The notes beneath the pieces are model-generated. The model did no database searches and was not told the DNA's origin. It saw only the letters and a list, made by a program, of their open reading frames with translations. Positions 13,160 to 28,100 of a DNA stretch of 64,000 nucleotides are shown here, one piece after another. Each line of letters opens with the position of its first letter. Positions within the stretch are counted from its first letter, which is position 1. A program made the translations under genes and the position numbers. Origin of the DNA: Amia ocellicauda (Eukaryota > Chordata > Actinopteri > Amiiformes > Amiidae); the NCBI RefSeq assembly GCF_036373705.1, contig NC_089864.1, forward strand, positions 13,575,501-13,639,500, written 5' to 3'.

Positions 13160-16100
13160 TTACAGTAATTGGATGTTCTCTGATGTGTTACTTTCGCAGC
13201 TCCAGTGCACAGTGCCTTGTGGGCAGCAGTGAGAACGCATTCGCTCTGGATTGATGGTTTCCATGCTGAGCGAGGGGGCCACGGGGTCATGTGACCCTAG
13301 TGACAGGCGAGCAGCAATGAGTCCCATCCTAACACACGTGTCTGTGTCTCGTTCCTGAAGGATCCCAGCCATGATTCCAGCTGCCAAGCTGCGGGGGGGG
13401 GAGTACAGGTAGAAAGTTGGCCGAATATTGCATCAGAGACTGTCATTATTCAGAACAGAGTGGGTCATTAATAAAATACATAAATATTCAAGAACTTGAT
13501 GAATGAATACTCTTTACTGGAAGTGACCTTGGATCACATTTTCCTGGGAGCAAATCTGATGGAAAGCCAACACATGGTGATATGACAGTATTATATAATT
13601 AATTTAATGATGCTTTCACTCATTATTATAATGACAATGTATTCAATATTCTCATAAAACACTTTGTGGGTTGAATTAAATCAAGTTTTTATTTTATTTA
13701 GTTTATTTTTATTCTTATTTTCTAAGGAACAACATTTCAAATAGGTCCACGGAGAAAAAGAAACAAGGTTTAGAATAAACGTTATTGCTCTTAGAAAGAT
13801 ATGAAAACATGCATACTGGAGAGCCAGCAAAGTTCAACACCCCACACACCTCATGCACATTTTTTTACAGCTGGTTATTTATAAAGGACTGCATTTGCAA
13901 CATTACATTGCACAAGCTCTGTTACTTTTGTTCTGAAGCTTACATAAAATGTCATGCCAATCATAATGATGGCTTCACATGGTTATGAAACCCAATCTCA
14001 AAGCCAATGATAAACATTTTAAAGATAAACCTTTGGGGAATATGAGTATAGTGTATAATAGTTCCTGAGCTGTACTAGCTTTGATGTAAAGGTCATGATT
14101 ATTAAACACTGTCCTGATAACATTTTTGCAGAAAAGTGTCATTGTTTGAATAGCAGATAGACTGAGACTTATTTATATTACAAGCACACCATTACACCCA
14201 GGAGCTTTCCATTAAATAATACTCTTTTGATGTCATTCGCTGTGTACATTGTGTAGCAACATAATGCTTCAGCACAGAAAATGTGCATGACAAACAGAGA
14301 TATTTTTGTGTGACCAGTTTGGGTGGGGGTTAGTACACAAACATGTGAACGGATGTGATATATTTAGCTCTATTTTGCACATGTGTGTTGAGTGCTAGAG
14401 TTAAGCATGTGTACCCTTCCTTAGATCAGTCCAAACAATCTCAACCCAATATGATGGATATGGGTATTAAGGCTGTGACTGAGTTATAACTTAAATTAAT
14501 TATTATTTGAATCGTTGATTTCCACAAACTCTTCACCCACCAAGTGACATGGTGCAAATCTTTGTCCACACCGCAACCCTTTCCTAACAGGCATGCTCCA
14601 AAGCTCTGTCTTGGGATCTTTCCTGTTCTCTCTTTATTTCTTTGGGCCCTCTCATCACATACCAGTTCTATCCCCACATCCCCTCTGGCATCTCTTCCTG
14701 TCTCTCTGCTATCTCCTCCTGGATGCACTTGCATCATCTCAAGCTTAAGCCTTCCAAATCTGATCTCCTCTTCTTTCCCTTCTCCTCATTTCTCCATTTC
14801 AATTCCAAAGGAAACCACCATACTCTCTGCTTCTGTTATGACTAAGAATCTTGTAGTCACCCTTGAGCTCGCTCCGTCCTATTCGCAGCACATCTCCACA
14901 CTGACACGCACCTGCCGATTCTTCCACATCAAATAATCGACTCGTCCAGACCCTGGATGTCTCCCGTCTGGACTACTGCAACTCCCATCCTAAGTGGCCT
15001 ACCTGCCTCTGCTACCCACCCGCTCCAGCTCATCCAGAACTCGGCTGCTTGTCTGGTGTTCTGCCCAGCTCAATCTGCCTAACTGTACTACTCTGCTCCC
15101 TTCACTGGATCTCAGCTGGCATCTAGTTCAAGACTCTGACTCTAACCTACCATTGTCCCAAACAGACAGCACACAGCTACCTTCAGGCTCTCATCTCTCC
15201 ACACATCCCCTCCAGACTCCAGACCGCTCTGATCCTCCTGCACCAGAAGACTCACTCTACCCCCTCTCTGCTTCCCTTCCTCCAGAGCCGCTCCTGTTCA
15301 ACCCTCACCCCTAAGTGGTGGAACGACCTTCCCATGAGGTCAGGACCGCACAATCCCTGACCACCTTCCAGCGATTACTCAAGACACATCTGTTCAGAAT
15401 GTACCTGTAATACAGCAGCTTATTCTCCTGGGCTGTTCAGCACTCTTGTTAGTATGCACTTTATATAACTATGATTCCTTAACCTCCTGCTTACTTACGT
15501 ATTTTTGAAACTTCTACTGTTTTACTGCGACTTCTCCTATGCCCCCCCCTTTAGCACATACCTAGGACTTAAGTGTCTTATGTCTGCACTTGTTACCTCA
15601 TTGAATTAGGATGCGTGCTTATTGTATTTTGTACTGATTGTACTACTGCACTTTTTCATTGATTAAATTGTATTTTGTATTGATTTTTATTATTGTGCTT
15701 TTGTAATGCTAATTATGTAAACTGTAAGTCGTCTGGGTGTCAGCTAATAAAGAAAGAAAGAATGAAAGTAACAAAGAAAGAAGGAAATAAATTGAGATTT
15801 TCTACCACTTTTTTCTCTCCTAAACATTTTCTTAGACAATTAGGTACAGAACTTTAGGTGTATTTTCTTTTTAAACTAAACTACATAAGACAGCTGCAGT
15901 AAATATAGTTGAAGATATAATAATAAAATGTTGCGATAACTCTCTGATGTAATTTAAGAGTCATTAACATTAGAATGCAGCAAAATATTTTATTTCTAAA
16001 TTTGTATTATTTTCTTTAGATCAGAAGATCAGCAGACTTGTTTAAGTAAGGCATCATTGTAATGCTTCTGGAATGTTGTCCGTCTTTCAACTGATCACAA

Positions 16101-19100
16101 AAAAGCAACCAAAAGAAAAAAGCCCCCAGGGACATGTTCGGCTTTATAAACTATGGCCTGCTTTGATCAGGTAGGACTGAATCCCTGACGTGTTGCAGCG
16201 CTCAGTGACAAACCGAAATCATTCCAGGAGCTCAGAATAAAACACCCCCTCTTTACCCCATGTCCCAGTCTCCAGGGATGAATGGTTTTATTTTGTATCT
16301 AGGTGTATGCCTTTATGAGATTGTTTCCAGCACTTGAGATGGGAAATATCTGCAAATAATCCACCCACCACCACCCCCCTCACCATTACATGTCACCTTG
16401 ATTGAGAGGGTGTTGTGCAGATGAGAGACATGGCTGTGGTTTGACCATAATTTTGATTTCTTTGAAGGTGGAATTGGGAACAGAAGAATTGTATGTCATT
16501 GCCAGCTGCTTTGAAGTGGACTGTGATAGTATGATAAATCACAGGAGAACCGCAGAGACAGTAGAGGGCTTTACAGCTTCTCATTGGCTTGGATTCGACA
16601 CATCTGTGAAATACCCTGCTTTCGGTTATGTTACACAAATGGACAGAGCTCAGAACAGTCTGTCAGGATTTAAACAGGTCCTACTAAGATAAGTCTGTAT
16701 ATGTTGACAGTTTATTGGTAAAGAATAGACTGCTCTGTATGCGGCTCAACCGTTTTCACACAAACACGCAGCTGATATCGTTTGAGTAGCAATACGATTT
16801 TTATTTATTTATTTATTTTTAAGTAAATTATTCTCAATTCACAGGTAGTATATAGTGTTAATTTGGTCTAGGTCTTTGTTTGTCTAATCAATAATGGTCT
16901 TTCTCCTTAATAAGAATGGCATTTGTTTGTTTTTGAGTTTGTTGATCATCATTTTTTATTAGTTAAAACTATTAGTTTATTTATTGCATGTGATTATAAA
17001 ACAACCATTATTATATATTCAGAGAACATTATTTTACCTTTGGTAGACACCTTTACTATTTTTACATCAGTAAGTTCAAATGGATTTGGAAATAAGCTAA
17101 TGTTTAGATACCATCGGTGAATAGCTGTTATCATGGCTTCTTTTACTCTAATCATCAACCTTTTCTGTCAGTATTAAAAATAATCCTTCTTTCAAAATAT
17201 TTCAAATTTGATGTAAACACCAAAATACTTGCACAATTCACTTCCTGGAAAATTCGAGGTAGTAGTTTTGAGGTGGCTGGAAGTCTCGGTGTAGCATTAT
17301 CACATTAAACATGTGCATTTGAAGTGTAAGTTAAACAAGTACAGAAAAAATGTATTCCATTTTAAAAATAGATTTATTCAGGAAAGATACCATTCAAACT
17401 TACCATACAGTTTGTGAGAAGCTTTAATGAATGTGGTATGAATTATTCATACTCGTATTTATATATTATTCATATTCAGTATGTGTATGTTTTTTTGCTC
17501 TTTTGTTTAATAGGCAATGTAGATTGAAAAATAACTGGAAGAAGCAAATTTTGAAATCTAAATTCTTTGCCTTAATCACTACGTTCAATATTTTCAGGAT
17601 TGTTGCTTGAAAAAGCAATAAGGATAACATATTTTTAAAGTATCAAAATAAACATTATTTACTTGATTTAATTGATAAAGTTACAACTCGTCCACAGATA
17701 AGAGCTAATGCTTTCTTATCATATTTAAAACACATATTTATATTAATTCTGCTAATCACACCACCTGGCTCAAATCAATCTTTTTAAGGCAGATTGACCA
17801 AGCTTACAATTTCTAAGCCTCACGTTTTCACCATTAGGTGTTTTTAAATGATTTGGGTTCTTGGTGACGGACAGTATTTCATCTTGCTATTACATACAAA
17901 GCAGTTAATAAGCCCTGAATGACACTTCTGTCATATAAATCTGTCTTCACTTCAATGTCAGTAAAAGCATGTTGTATAGCTTAATACCGAGGGTTTATTC
18001 ACCTAGGATAGCTGCAATGATATGTCCCACCTTTTTTCCAACGGGTGTCTGTGTGGGATATACATTGTTTCAGACACAGGCTACCTCCTACAGATACACA
18101 ATTTAAGGTTTAAATAACTCAACATCTTTATCTTTCATTTATCTATTTCTACCTCAGATTTTTGTTAAGAAATATGTTGCATTAAAAGCCATTGTTTTCA
18201 TATCTAAACTACCAATAGTTGTTGCAACTCCAATTATTTCTATGGAGTAGCACTCAAAACTGTACACACTGAGTCCAATCAAGGTTACGGTTTTTGGATT
18301 CTCATTAGTCTAAATGATCGTTCATTGAACTCTGTACAGATAATTGATAGATAAGTATACAGAGTTTATTTAATAATAATAAAACATTAATTTTAATTAA
18401 TCACAGAATAAGATATTTTCAAATAATGGCAACTATTCCATTCATAAGGGTAATTTACTGGTAAAAAAAAGGGTAAGAAAGGTGTGTTTAAACTCATATA
18501 ATATCACATATAGTAGTCTGTGTATCAGCCATATTGATGTGGAAATTGTCATATATTGTTTTCCATGTATAGTGTTTTGGTTTGTCTAATATATTATTGG
18601 GTATATTTAATAAATTGGCTATATTGGTTTGTATCTTTTCAATATCAGTTTCCCATTTATACATTACACACATTTCAATTGCAAAAGGCTCACAAAAACC
18701 TAGAATATATTTGAAAGATATACGATTTCTCAAATCAATGTAGTGTCAATGTTCCATTTTCTAAAGGAATGGCAGTTATAAGATGTTTTAGCTCTTCTTA
18801 TGATTTGCAAAGCCGCCAGATATTCCTATCGATGGATGACTGCTATTTCGTGAGCTGGTGGCAAAAGTAAGAGGTAATATAACTGTTAATCATTGTAAGA
18901 CCACTAGGAACCTGGATGATAATAGAACTAATGTCCAGGTAATATGTGAGAAACTCAATGGAAACTGGCGCTTTGGCCATTGCTCTAGTTGCCCGTGCCC
19001 AACGTCTCCAAGCCCGAGCTTTCATGAGCCTGGAGACCATGGCAACGAAACTACACACGCAGTAAACAGACATGAAAGGCCAGGAAAAACCAAACACAAA

Positions 19101-22100
19101 ACAAAGGGCAAATTACAAGGAAGAATTAACTCACTTATCAACACTTAAAAATGAGTAAAGGATGATCTGAAAGGGGCTGGCGAACCCAGTGTTTAACTAA
19201 CGCTGCACGTGGAAAATTCGTCTTTACTTGTCCTTTGAAAAATGACGTGATGAAAACACACATTTAAAACATATGATGGCATCGTTTATGAAAAGAAAAA
19301 AATGTCTGAAACGTTAATTGACGGAAATAGGATTATTGTATTTAATTGGACTTCTTCAGTCTCTCTGATGAGAAGAAGCAACTTTTATTTTTCCCCTCTG
19401 TGAAACTTGGTGGTGGCAACACAGAATGGGGGTACATTGTATCTCATAAAACTAATTCCTTAAGACATCTTAGGTAGAATAATAAATGACTTGGTGAAAA
19501 CGGGAAAGCACGTGATGAGAAGTAGTAAGAAGCCTACCTGTCCCCAGCTCCCGAAACATTCACAATCTCCTCTGAGGAAACAGGGAGTGCGGGGTAATGT
19601 ATGGCACAGAGACGAGCTCCCTAAAGAGAAGCAAACAAATAAAAAATGACAGCTATTCATTTGCTCGAGGGTTAAATTAAACTTCTCCATATTGTAAATC
19701 TATCTTCCCTACCAAGTGATGATTTCTGGACTGCAGATACACGGTTCCACTCTCACTCTTCCCGAACAAGAGGACCCCGTGTGGGCCGAGGGTCACCACC
19801 ACACACAGCAGGTGCTCCAGCAGGGGATGGCAGAGCGTCATGGCAGTGTTGAGGACATCTTCCAGCAGTGTGGGCTCTTCTAAGAGGGACAGGAGGACAG
19901 CTATACTTCTGTAGGCCCTGTTCTCAAACATCACTGAGTAGCTCCCAGGGGGCTGAACCCTATTTATATTGTATGATCACACTGGTCCATTTAAGAAAAC
20001 TGTTTGCACAACAAACTAACAAAAGAGGCTACAAATCCTTTCACATTATATATTCTGTCGACGGGCAAACATACAATTGAGTTCGTAGACTCGTGTACAG
20101 TGTGCTCAATTTGTAAGGGTATTGTACCTGCTGGAGTGTTGAAACCTAGAGTCCTATTCATTGCCAGCAGTTCAGCCAGGTTTGGGGATATATAAGTCAA
20201 GCTCTTCCAGCTGTCTGAGAGGAATGGATTGCAGGCTTTGTCGGGGTCTGTCGGCTCATACCATACTGTAAACATATCGAGGGGACAAACATTCAGTTCC
20301 TTAGAAGTCTTTCTTTTAAAGGATTACACATCTAGGCTAGGAACACAAACTGAAAATTACCATATTGAACACAACTGTGGTTTATTTTATCATCTGGAAG
20401 GCCACTTTTTGCTACTTAGAAATAAAGGCTACAAAAAAGGCTACAAGTTTGTTATTTGCAATTCTTGGGTAGGTCAAAGTTTTTAATTGGGTCTAGGCCA
20501 AAGCCAAAGTTGATTTCTCTCAACAGTGTGCCAATGGATTTGGAGTGAAACAAAGGCTCAAGCACGTAGACATTAATCTGCAGCAACATTATAGCTTAAA
20601 TGTATGCCTTTTAAAAGCAGCTTAATTTTATGCCTCTTTGAGAGCATATTATTTGGATCAGAAATGAACATGTGCAAATTATATATTGTTTTGGCATAGA
20701 ACCTGCATTTTAATATGTTTTACTGAGCAATCCATAGATTTATGTATTTTAATTTATCACAGATTTTCAAAATAATAGGCTCTCTTAAGTTACCTGGCAC
20801 TGCATGCTTTCTAGCAATGGAACAAACATAGTCAATGGTGGAAACTGGGATGTTGCCATCTAGACACACCAAAGACGCTGAGCTCAACTGCTGTTCAAAC
20901 TGGGATACCTTCAAAAAAGAAACCGCTCTTAGTGACTTTTCAACTTCAATGATGGTTGTCAGCATCTGAACACTGATGTTTACAATGAAGAGGAGAACTG
21001 CATTCCTTTTATGGTAGTGGAGAAATAAATAATTCTGAGTTTGGAAACTCTCTTTAACGGTATGAACTAATTTGTTATAAGATGAAGGCAATTGAAAAAT
21101 GTATTTGTGTCTATTTGTTTTGAAATAAGCATAATCTGCTTATTGACCAAAAATGAAAACATGCATCAAAATAATTAGCCATTAGTAAGAAAAATCTGCA
21201 GCCCTGAGGCTCACTGGGCCCAGGAGATATGTAGATATCTACCTATCTATAGATCACATATCTAAATATGTAGGTCTGGCTGGCAGCAACATGTGATTTC
21301 AAATTTAAGCTGAAAAAGGAAAAATGCTTCAGATGCTCAGGATGCTCCAAATACAAAAGCGACTGGGAAAACATTCACGATTTCTCATCCCCATGGTGCT
21401 CCAGCGAACACAGATTAAAAACAAAGACAGTTCTGAGGCTTTTTAGTTTGTTTTTTGACTCGGCTCTGTAAATAATTACTCACAGTTACAGAAACCATCA
21501 GTGCAAATTTTGGCATGACTCTAGGGTTCAGTCATCGCGCCTGTCAAACCTTAGCCAAACATCAATAAATTCCTCGAAAAATATTTGAAAAACATAATAC
21601 GCACATGAAATAGAGGCATCTGCGCCCACAACTTGAACATTGGGAAAGTTGGAAGAGTTAACAGTTGGCTTTAGCACCAGAATTGTCTCGCTTAGCTTTT
21701 AATTACTATTATCTTTTATTTTGGTCTAGTGTCAAGGTAAACCATTTATTAACCCATGGAGGCCTCAATTGCGTGCGGTAATTAATAATTGCTGTTAATC
21801 TAAAGGGCAACAGAGATGAAATGCTGTATTTCTTCACTGGGTTTTGTGTTGCTAATCCATATTAAGCCCTATTAATGATCTTACTGAAATACTACACCTG
21901 TATTACTTTGATATCAAATTTGTTCCCAAAATAAAATCCACCTATGCCTCTTTTTTATACATAGGATGGCTGTAGAAATAATAAATACATATAAATACAT
22001 ACATACAGACAGACAAAGTTTGTTCTGGAATTTAAAGTGTTTTCTAAGGTTGTTTTCTATTAGACTGGAGAAGAAAGGGGCCAAACTTTATGTCAGAGAC

Positions 22101-25100
22101 CTCGGCTGTTCAACATATAGAAAGCTATGTGCATAAAGAACAGATTCCTAAGCAACTTAAAAGTGCAGACTTTTGAGCGTAATTAAATACTGTCTGCCAC
22201 AGCAGTTCGTGTGACTCACATACTGCTTTGTGACTTGCTGGTGAATATCCATGTCACCGAGGCCCAGGCTGAGCTCTCCCTCCTCGGTGATTACAGCACA
22301 GTAGGTTGCAGTTCTTTGCTCCGGTATCCTAGCAACTGCAGTTGTGTTCTACAAAAAAATAAGCACCCCCGAATTGTATAGCACACACCCCCACACATTA
22401 CGAACACAATAAATGGACTGCTTTTAAATTAGGACGTAAGCTATTCAGGTTGCTGCACTGAACTGGACAGAATCCTGCAACACAAACGTGTACATGTATC
22501 CTCTCATTAAAGCACACACCACGATCTTATAGATCCAAGATTAAGATATTTGTGGGAATGAATGAGATATGTTGAATCAGTTCGGTCTTGGGATTTAAAC
22601 AGAATACATACGTCTTTCACACACAGAGATGTGAAGGCTGAGAATAGCTTGCAATGTCCTTTCATCGACAGTGACATGTTCTGTTCTTGTGTGTTTTAAA
22701 TACATGTGTACGGGGTTCTGGATTGTGTAAATTGAAGGCTTTGGGTCATAGCTTTGGACAGGTCTCAGCTTCACGTACCATGTGTCTGCAGTAACTCAGA
22801 ACCGAGTCTGCATGCGTGTCATTTCCAATGGCAGAGATGAAGAGAGGATGTTCTCCAAGACGGGTCAAACAGTCTGCAAAACAAATGTCACTTGTGATAT
22901 GAAAATTACTCCACGAAATTAATGTTCTCTATGTCTGGAACTGACAAAGTTTGTTGGTATTAGCAGTAAAAAGTATTGCATTTAATATACTGCAGAATGT
23001 GACATTATTCTTCACAACTACAATTATCTAATGTTTTCTGTTCAGATTAACCCGTATATTAAATCTGCAAATAGACTTGATTTCTTGATTGTCTAAACTG
23101 TTAACCTAACAATTTATCTGTAGAGACGTATAGAAAGGTTTACACTTAATCATACAATACATATTTTAATTTTGATCTCTCTCGTGCCGATTTTTTAATT
23201 GTTATTATCAATAATAATATCAATAAACAATGATATCAAATTATGCACAGACTGACTAGTATATTGATCAGACAGGTTGACTAATTACCAGTAAAATTTA
23301 GAAATACATTTTATTTTTGTTACCAGTTAATGTTTATAGTTAACATTTTACAAAAGGCATCTCTAGCTATAATGTGCTTATTTTCAGATTCTATCCGTCT
23401 GTGTTTTGTAGTGTCTAGCTGTGTTAATTATAGCTCTAAAGGCCGGTATGTTCAAAATGGGTAACATGATGTAGGATTACTAATAAAAACCAACATTGCT
23501 TGAAGGAAATGTACTCCAATTTACCAGCTATATTCCTTCCCACTCCTCCAAATGATTGATAGACACTTCCTGGATTAGTTTGCCCAAACTGCAGGAAAAT
23601 TACAACAGGGGAATTTCAACAGAAGCACAAGAAAATTTAACAACTCAAACAGCCAATGTATGAATCTGAAAAGATTGAAAGGATCATTCTAAACCCCTAT
23701 TCAAAAGACACATGATTATTCCTGCAAATGATTTTGCTCCAGGATTGCAACCAGCGCTGATCTGGAGATTTACCCCTAGATCCAGGGGATTCTGGGACAA
23801 TCCGTGGCTTTGGAAGTGCTTACAATGCTTCATCAGGCAAAAATTGAACATTAAAGGGGAACTATCGCACTTATCTAAAATGTTTTACAGTTTACAGGTT
23901 TTAAATGTTGAAATTGACAAAAATCATAAAACAGAACAGAAAAAACTGATACTTATACACATCTGTTAACATATGAGTGAATATAAACCAATTATTTTAG
24001 GGACTGTGATAGTTCCCCTTTTAGGTATCAACTATATACCTTTAATATTGATATTAGAACGTAAATAATAATTCAAAACAACCTTATCAGGTGGCTACGA
24101 AGAAAATGCATTTTTTATTTCAAAAAGCATAATCTAAGGCTCTAAAGAAATATTGTTTTACTACGTATTAACAAGAGAATAGTATAGAGCAAAGAGCAAA
24201 CCTTAAAATACCTTTATATTTCACTGTTCTCTTGCAGATTCAATTTGAAATCTGTCTACTTTTGAATTTTGAATGGTTTGTGTACTGGGACTGGTGGATG
24301 TAAAGGGAGAAATACTTACTATATGTACATACACTCACCTAAAGGATTATTAGGAACACCATACTAATACTGTGTTTGACCCCCTTTCGCCTTCAGAACT
24401 GCCTTAATTCTACGTGGCATTGATTCAACAAGGTGCTGAAAGCATTCTTTAGAAATGTTGGCCCATATTGATAGGATAGCATCTTGCAGTTGATGGAGAT
24501 TTGTGGGATGCACATCCAGGGCACGAAGCTCCCGTTCCACCACATCCCAAAGATGCTCTATTGGGTTGAGATCTGGTGACTGTGGGGGCCAGTTTAGTAC
24601 AGTGAACTCATTGTCATGTTCAAGAAACCAATTTGAAATGATTCGACCTTTGTGACATGGTGCATTATCCTGCTGGAAGTAGCCATCAGAGGATGGGTAC
24701 ATGGTGGTCATAAAGGGATGGACATGGTCAGAAACAATGCTCAGGTAGGCCGTGGCATTTAAACGATGCCCAATTTGCACTAAGCAGCCTAAAGTGTGCC
24801 AAGAAAACATCCCCCACACCATTACACCACCACCACCAGCCTGCACAGTGGTAACAAGGCATGATGGATCCATGTTCTCATTCTGTTTACGCCAAATTCT
24901 GACTCTACCATCTGAATGTCTCAACAGAAATCGAGACTCATCAGACCAGGCAACATTTTTCCAGTCTTCAACTGTCCAATTTTGGTGAGCTTGTGCAAAT
25001 TGTAGCCTCTTTTTCCTATTTGTAGTGGAGATGAGTGGTACCCGGTGGGGTCTTCTGCTGTTGTAGCCCATCCGCCTCAAGGTTGTACGTGTTGTGGCTT

Positions 25101-28100
25101 CACAAATGCTTTGCTGCATACCTCGGTTGTAACGAGTGGTTATTTCAGTCAAAGTTGCTCTTCTATCAGCTTGAATCAGTGGGCCCATTCTCCTCTGACC
25201 TCTAGCATCAACAAGGCATTTTCGCCCACAGGACTGCCGCATACTGGATGTTTTTCCCTTTTCACACCATTCTTTGTAAACCCTAGAAATGATTGTGCGT
25301 GAAAATCCCAGTAACTGAGCAGATTGTGAAATACTCAGACCGGCCCGTCTGGCACCAACAACCATGCCACGCTCAAAATTGCTTAAATCACCTTTCTTTC
25401 CCATTCAGACATTCAGTTTGGAGTTCAGGAGATTGTCTTGACCAGGACCACACCCCTAAATGCATTAATAATTGCATTAATGAGAAATTGAACAGGTGTT
25501 CCTAATAATCCTTTAGGTGAGTGTATATAAACTATGTGTCCCTTTCTTAACCCTTTCTATTATGCAGGTTTTAACGCAACTTCTTGTAACAAATGTGCTC
25601 CTCCAAGCAGAATTTGTTTTTTTGCAAGTCCTATGTTTGGAATGGCTGAACAGGTACGCTGTGTTTTCCCACTGTGGAATTGCATTGCCTCTGCTGACAG
25701 CGTGCATCTTTTACTTATTCTTTGCTTTCTGAGGGGTGTAGACATGCTTGACAAATGAAACAAATGGCTTTTATGCAATGTGCATGTCTAATTAAAGATT
25801 CATTATATAACAAGGGCTCTAAGGTTGTTATTTTTCAGGGCTTTTCATTCAACAGCCCAAAAAATCACTATATCCTGAACTACAGATAAATGCAACTTAT
25901 GGGGCCTGTGAATGTCTCATTTCTTAATCACAGTTAATTAATGTTATTATTGTTCGTAACCATGTTCGATAGGCTAGTACCTGGTTGATACAGTTTCATA
26001 TACATAATACATTAACAACAATACATTTGCATCAATACATGATGCCTTTGGAAACAATCTATAAAAATAAGCAAAGCAAATAAGATCACATACCTGCTAC
26101 TCTAATTGACGTCCAGTATTATCTGTCTATTATAGAGATATTTTTTAAATGTTAATTCTATCTTAAACACTTTAAAATTCTGTTAATTTAGGTCTAGTAT
26201 CAGAGTGTAATAATCAATATTCTATTATCCTTTCACTCTGATGCCCAACGAAAAACAACATGCTGGTCGAAATAGCACCTAAGGATTATATGCTGTGTAC
26301 CAGGCTGTTGTTTTCATTATTGCATAGGACAACATTTTTTGCCAGGAGCACCATCTAGTGGTGGACAGATTTCAGCCATTGGGAATAAGATTCAAATGTT
26401 TGTTCTGCAAAAATGTGCTCCTGTTTTTCTAACTGCAAGTAAACGCTAGATAGTTCAAGATGCCTTTTCAATTCCTACATTTTCTTGCTATATCTGTATT
26501 TTTACAAGCAAACATGGAGCAGCCTGCGGTCTGTGGTTCGCTGATATAACAATGCAAAATCTCAGTCCCTCAGAGAACTTCGAGGGGAAATAAATGTTTA
26601 TAGTTATCTGAACAAATACAGGAAACTGAGCCTTTCATAATATTGATATTTTCTGTGGTAAGACATTTACTGGATACAGCAGGGCTCCGTTTAATTAGTG
26701 GAGGTCTTTTAGGTCTTATCTGGATTCTGGTCTATCAACTGTGTATAATTTTCACATGGTACATAATTATGTGATGGGGTAGGGGAGATGCAGTTAACAT
26801 TATACATCCATGATCACACAGCCAGAGGATGTCTTGTCCAAACTTACCAATAACCTCTCTTGTTTGCCTTTTGCAATGAAGTCTACATTGATTCCACCGA
26901 TGACAATCTAAGACACACAAGACAAATATTATTTTACACCAAAGGGGTTACTAAATAAATAATGTATAACACAGGACTGATTCAAAATTCTGACACATCT
27001 ACCAATCACAAATGTGTGGTTTATTATTCCCTCTCACAACCTTAAATAATCTTTCACTTATTTTATTAATATAAATGTAATTATATTTATGTTGTCAAAG
27101 ACATATTATAAGTGAAATTCTTATTATTGGAATTTATCACAATACATCTCACGTGAGTCATACACATGTATATAATGTTTAACCAAATACCAAATATCAC
27201 TACTGCTAACTTCAGACTGTCCTCTAGTTTAACACAATATACTGTAGTCTACAACCAAACATGCGTAGTAGCTGCTGTAATCTACATTAATTTAATTAGT
27301 GGATATAACATTCACTGATTTATAATTCAGGTTTGATCAAAGACATTTGTACACCATTAAGATGTCTAAGGAAAACAATACAATGTTTCAAAATAGATAC
27401 AAACCATAACCATGGGTGCATTTGTGTCTATTCTTCATGTGCATCACACAGGCAGCCATACTCACTGTTCTGGGGTGAGATTTAAGATCACTCCTCTTTG
27501 GTTGAGATGGACTGGTTGTTTTCTTTCCCTGTTTCAATTTCGTTAAAGCACAGGCTATCTGGCTGCCAACTTTAGCATTGTTATAAATTAGGGAAATATC
27601 TGAGTTACATCAGTTTAAGGAAATTTGGTAAGAGGGTGATATGTCGTAATGTAGACTATTACTGTGTATTACATTTTATTTTTACCTTTGTGAGCTCTGC
27701 AAAGTTATCTGCAAAAAATATTGTTTGCACATGAGCTGTTATTGGTAACAATATATTTGATACAATTGTACACTTACAAAATTAAGAATAACACAGGGTA
27801 AAAACAGTGACTGATTACAGTGATCTGGGATATACAGATGTACAGATATTGTCAGAGCTCTCTTCTCCAGTCTGATTTACATTATTCTCAGAAGGATACT
27901 GGCCTCCAGGGACTTCCCCCGAGTCAAGGCATTGATTCTCTGTAGAATGAAGGGAGTGACATTTCTTCCTGTTATGCCTTTTTCCCTTTAGGAAACAGAT
28001 GCTGTTAGCAACCATTATTCAACTGTGTCCTGTCATCGACTTGATTGAAACAATACAACTGGCCTTCAGTTGGGCAGAGATACATACACATACATTTACT

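Noticed and set aside
14441-15314. ORFs of 98-130 aa in the Ser/Pro/Leu-rich region
   Set aside because: They are fragments of an L2-like reverse transcriptase in broken frames, or its antisense, not host genes.
25045-25758. Plus-strand ORFs over and beside the DD36E element
   Set aside because: Antisense shadows of the transposase or unique sequence without a domain; the same shadows recur at the second copy because the element is duplicated.
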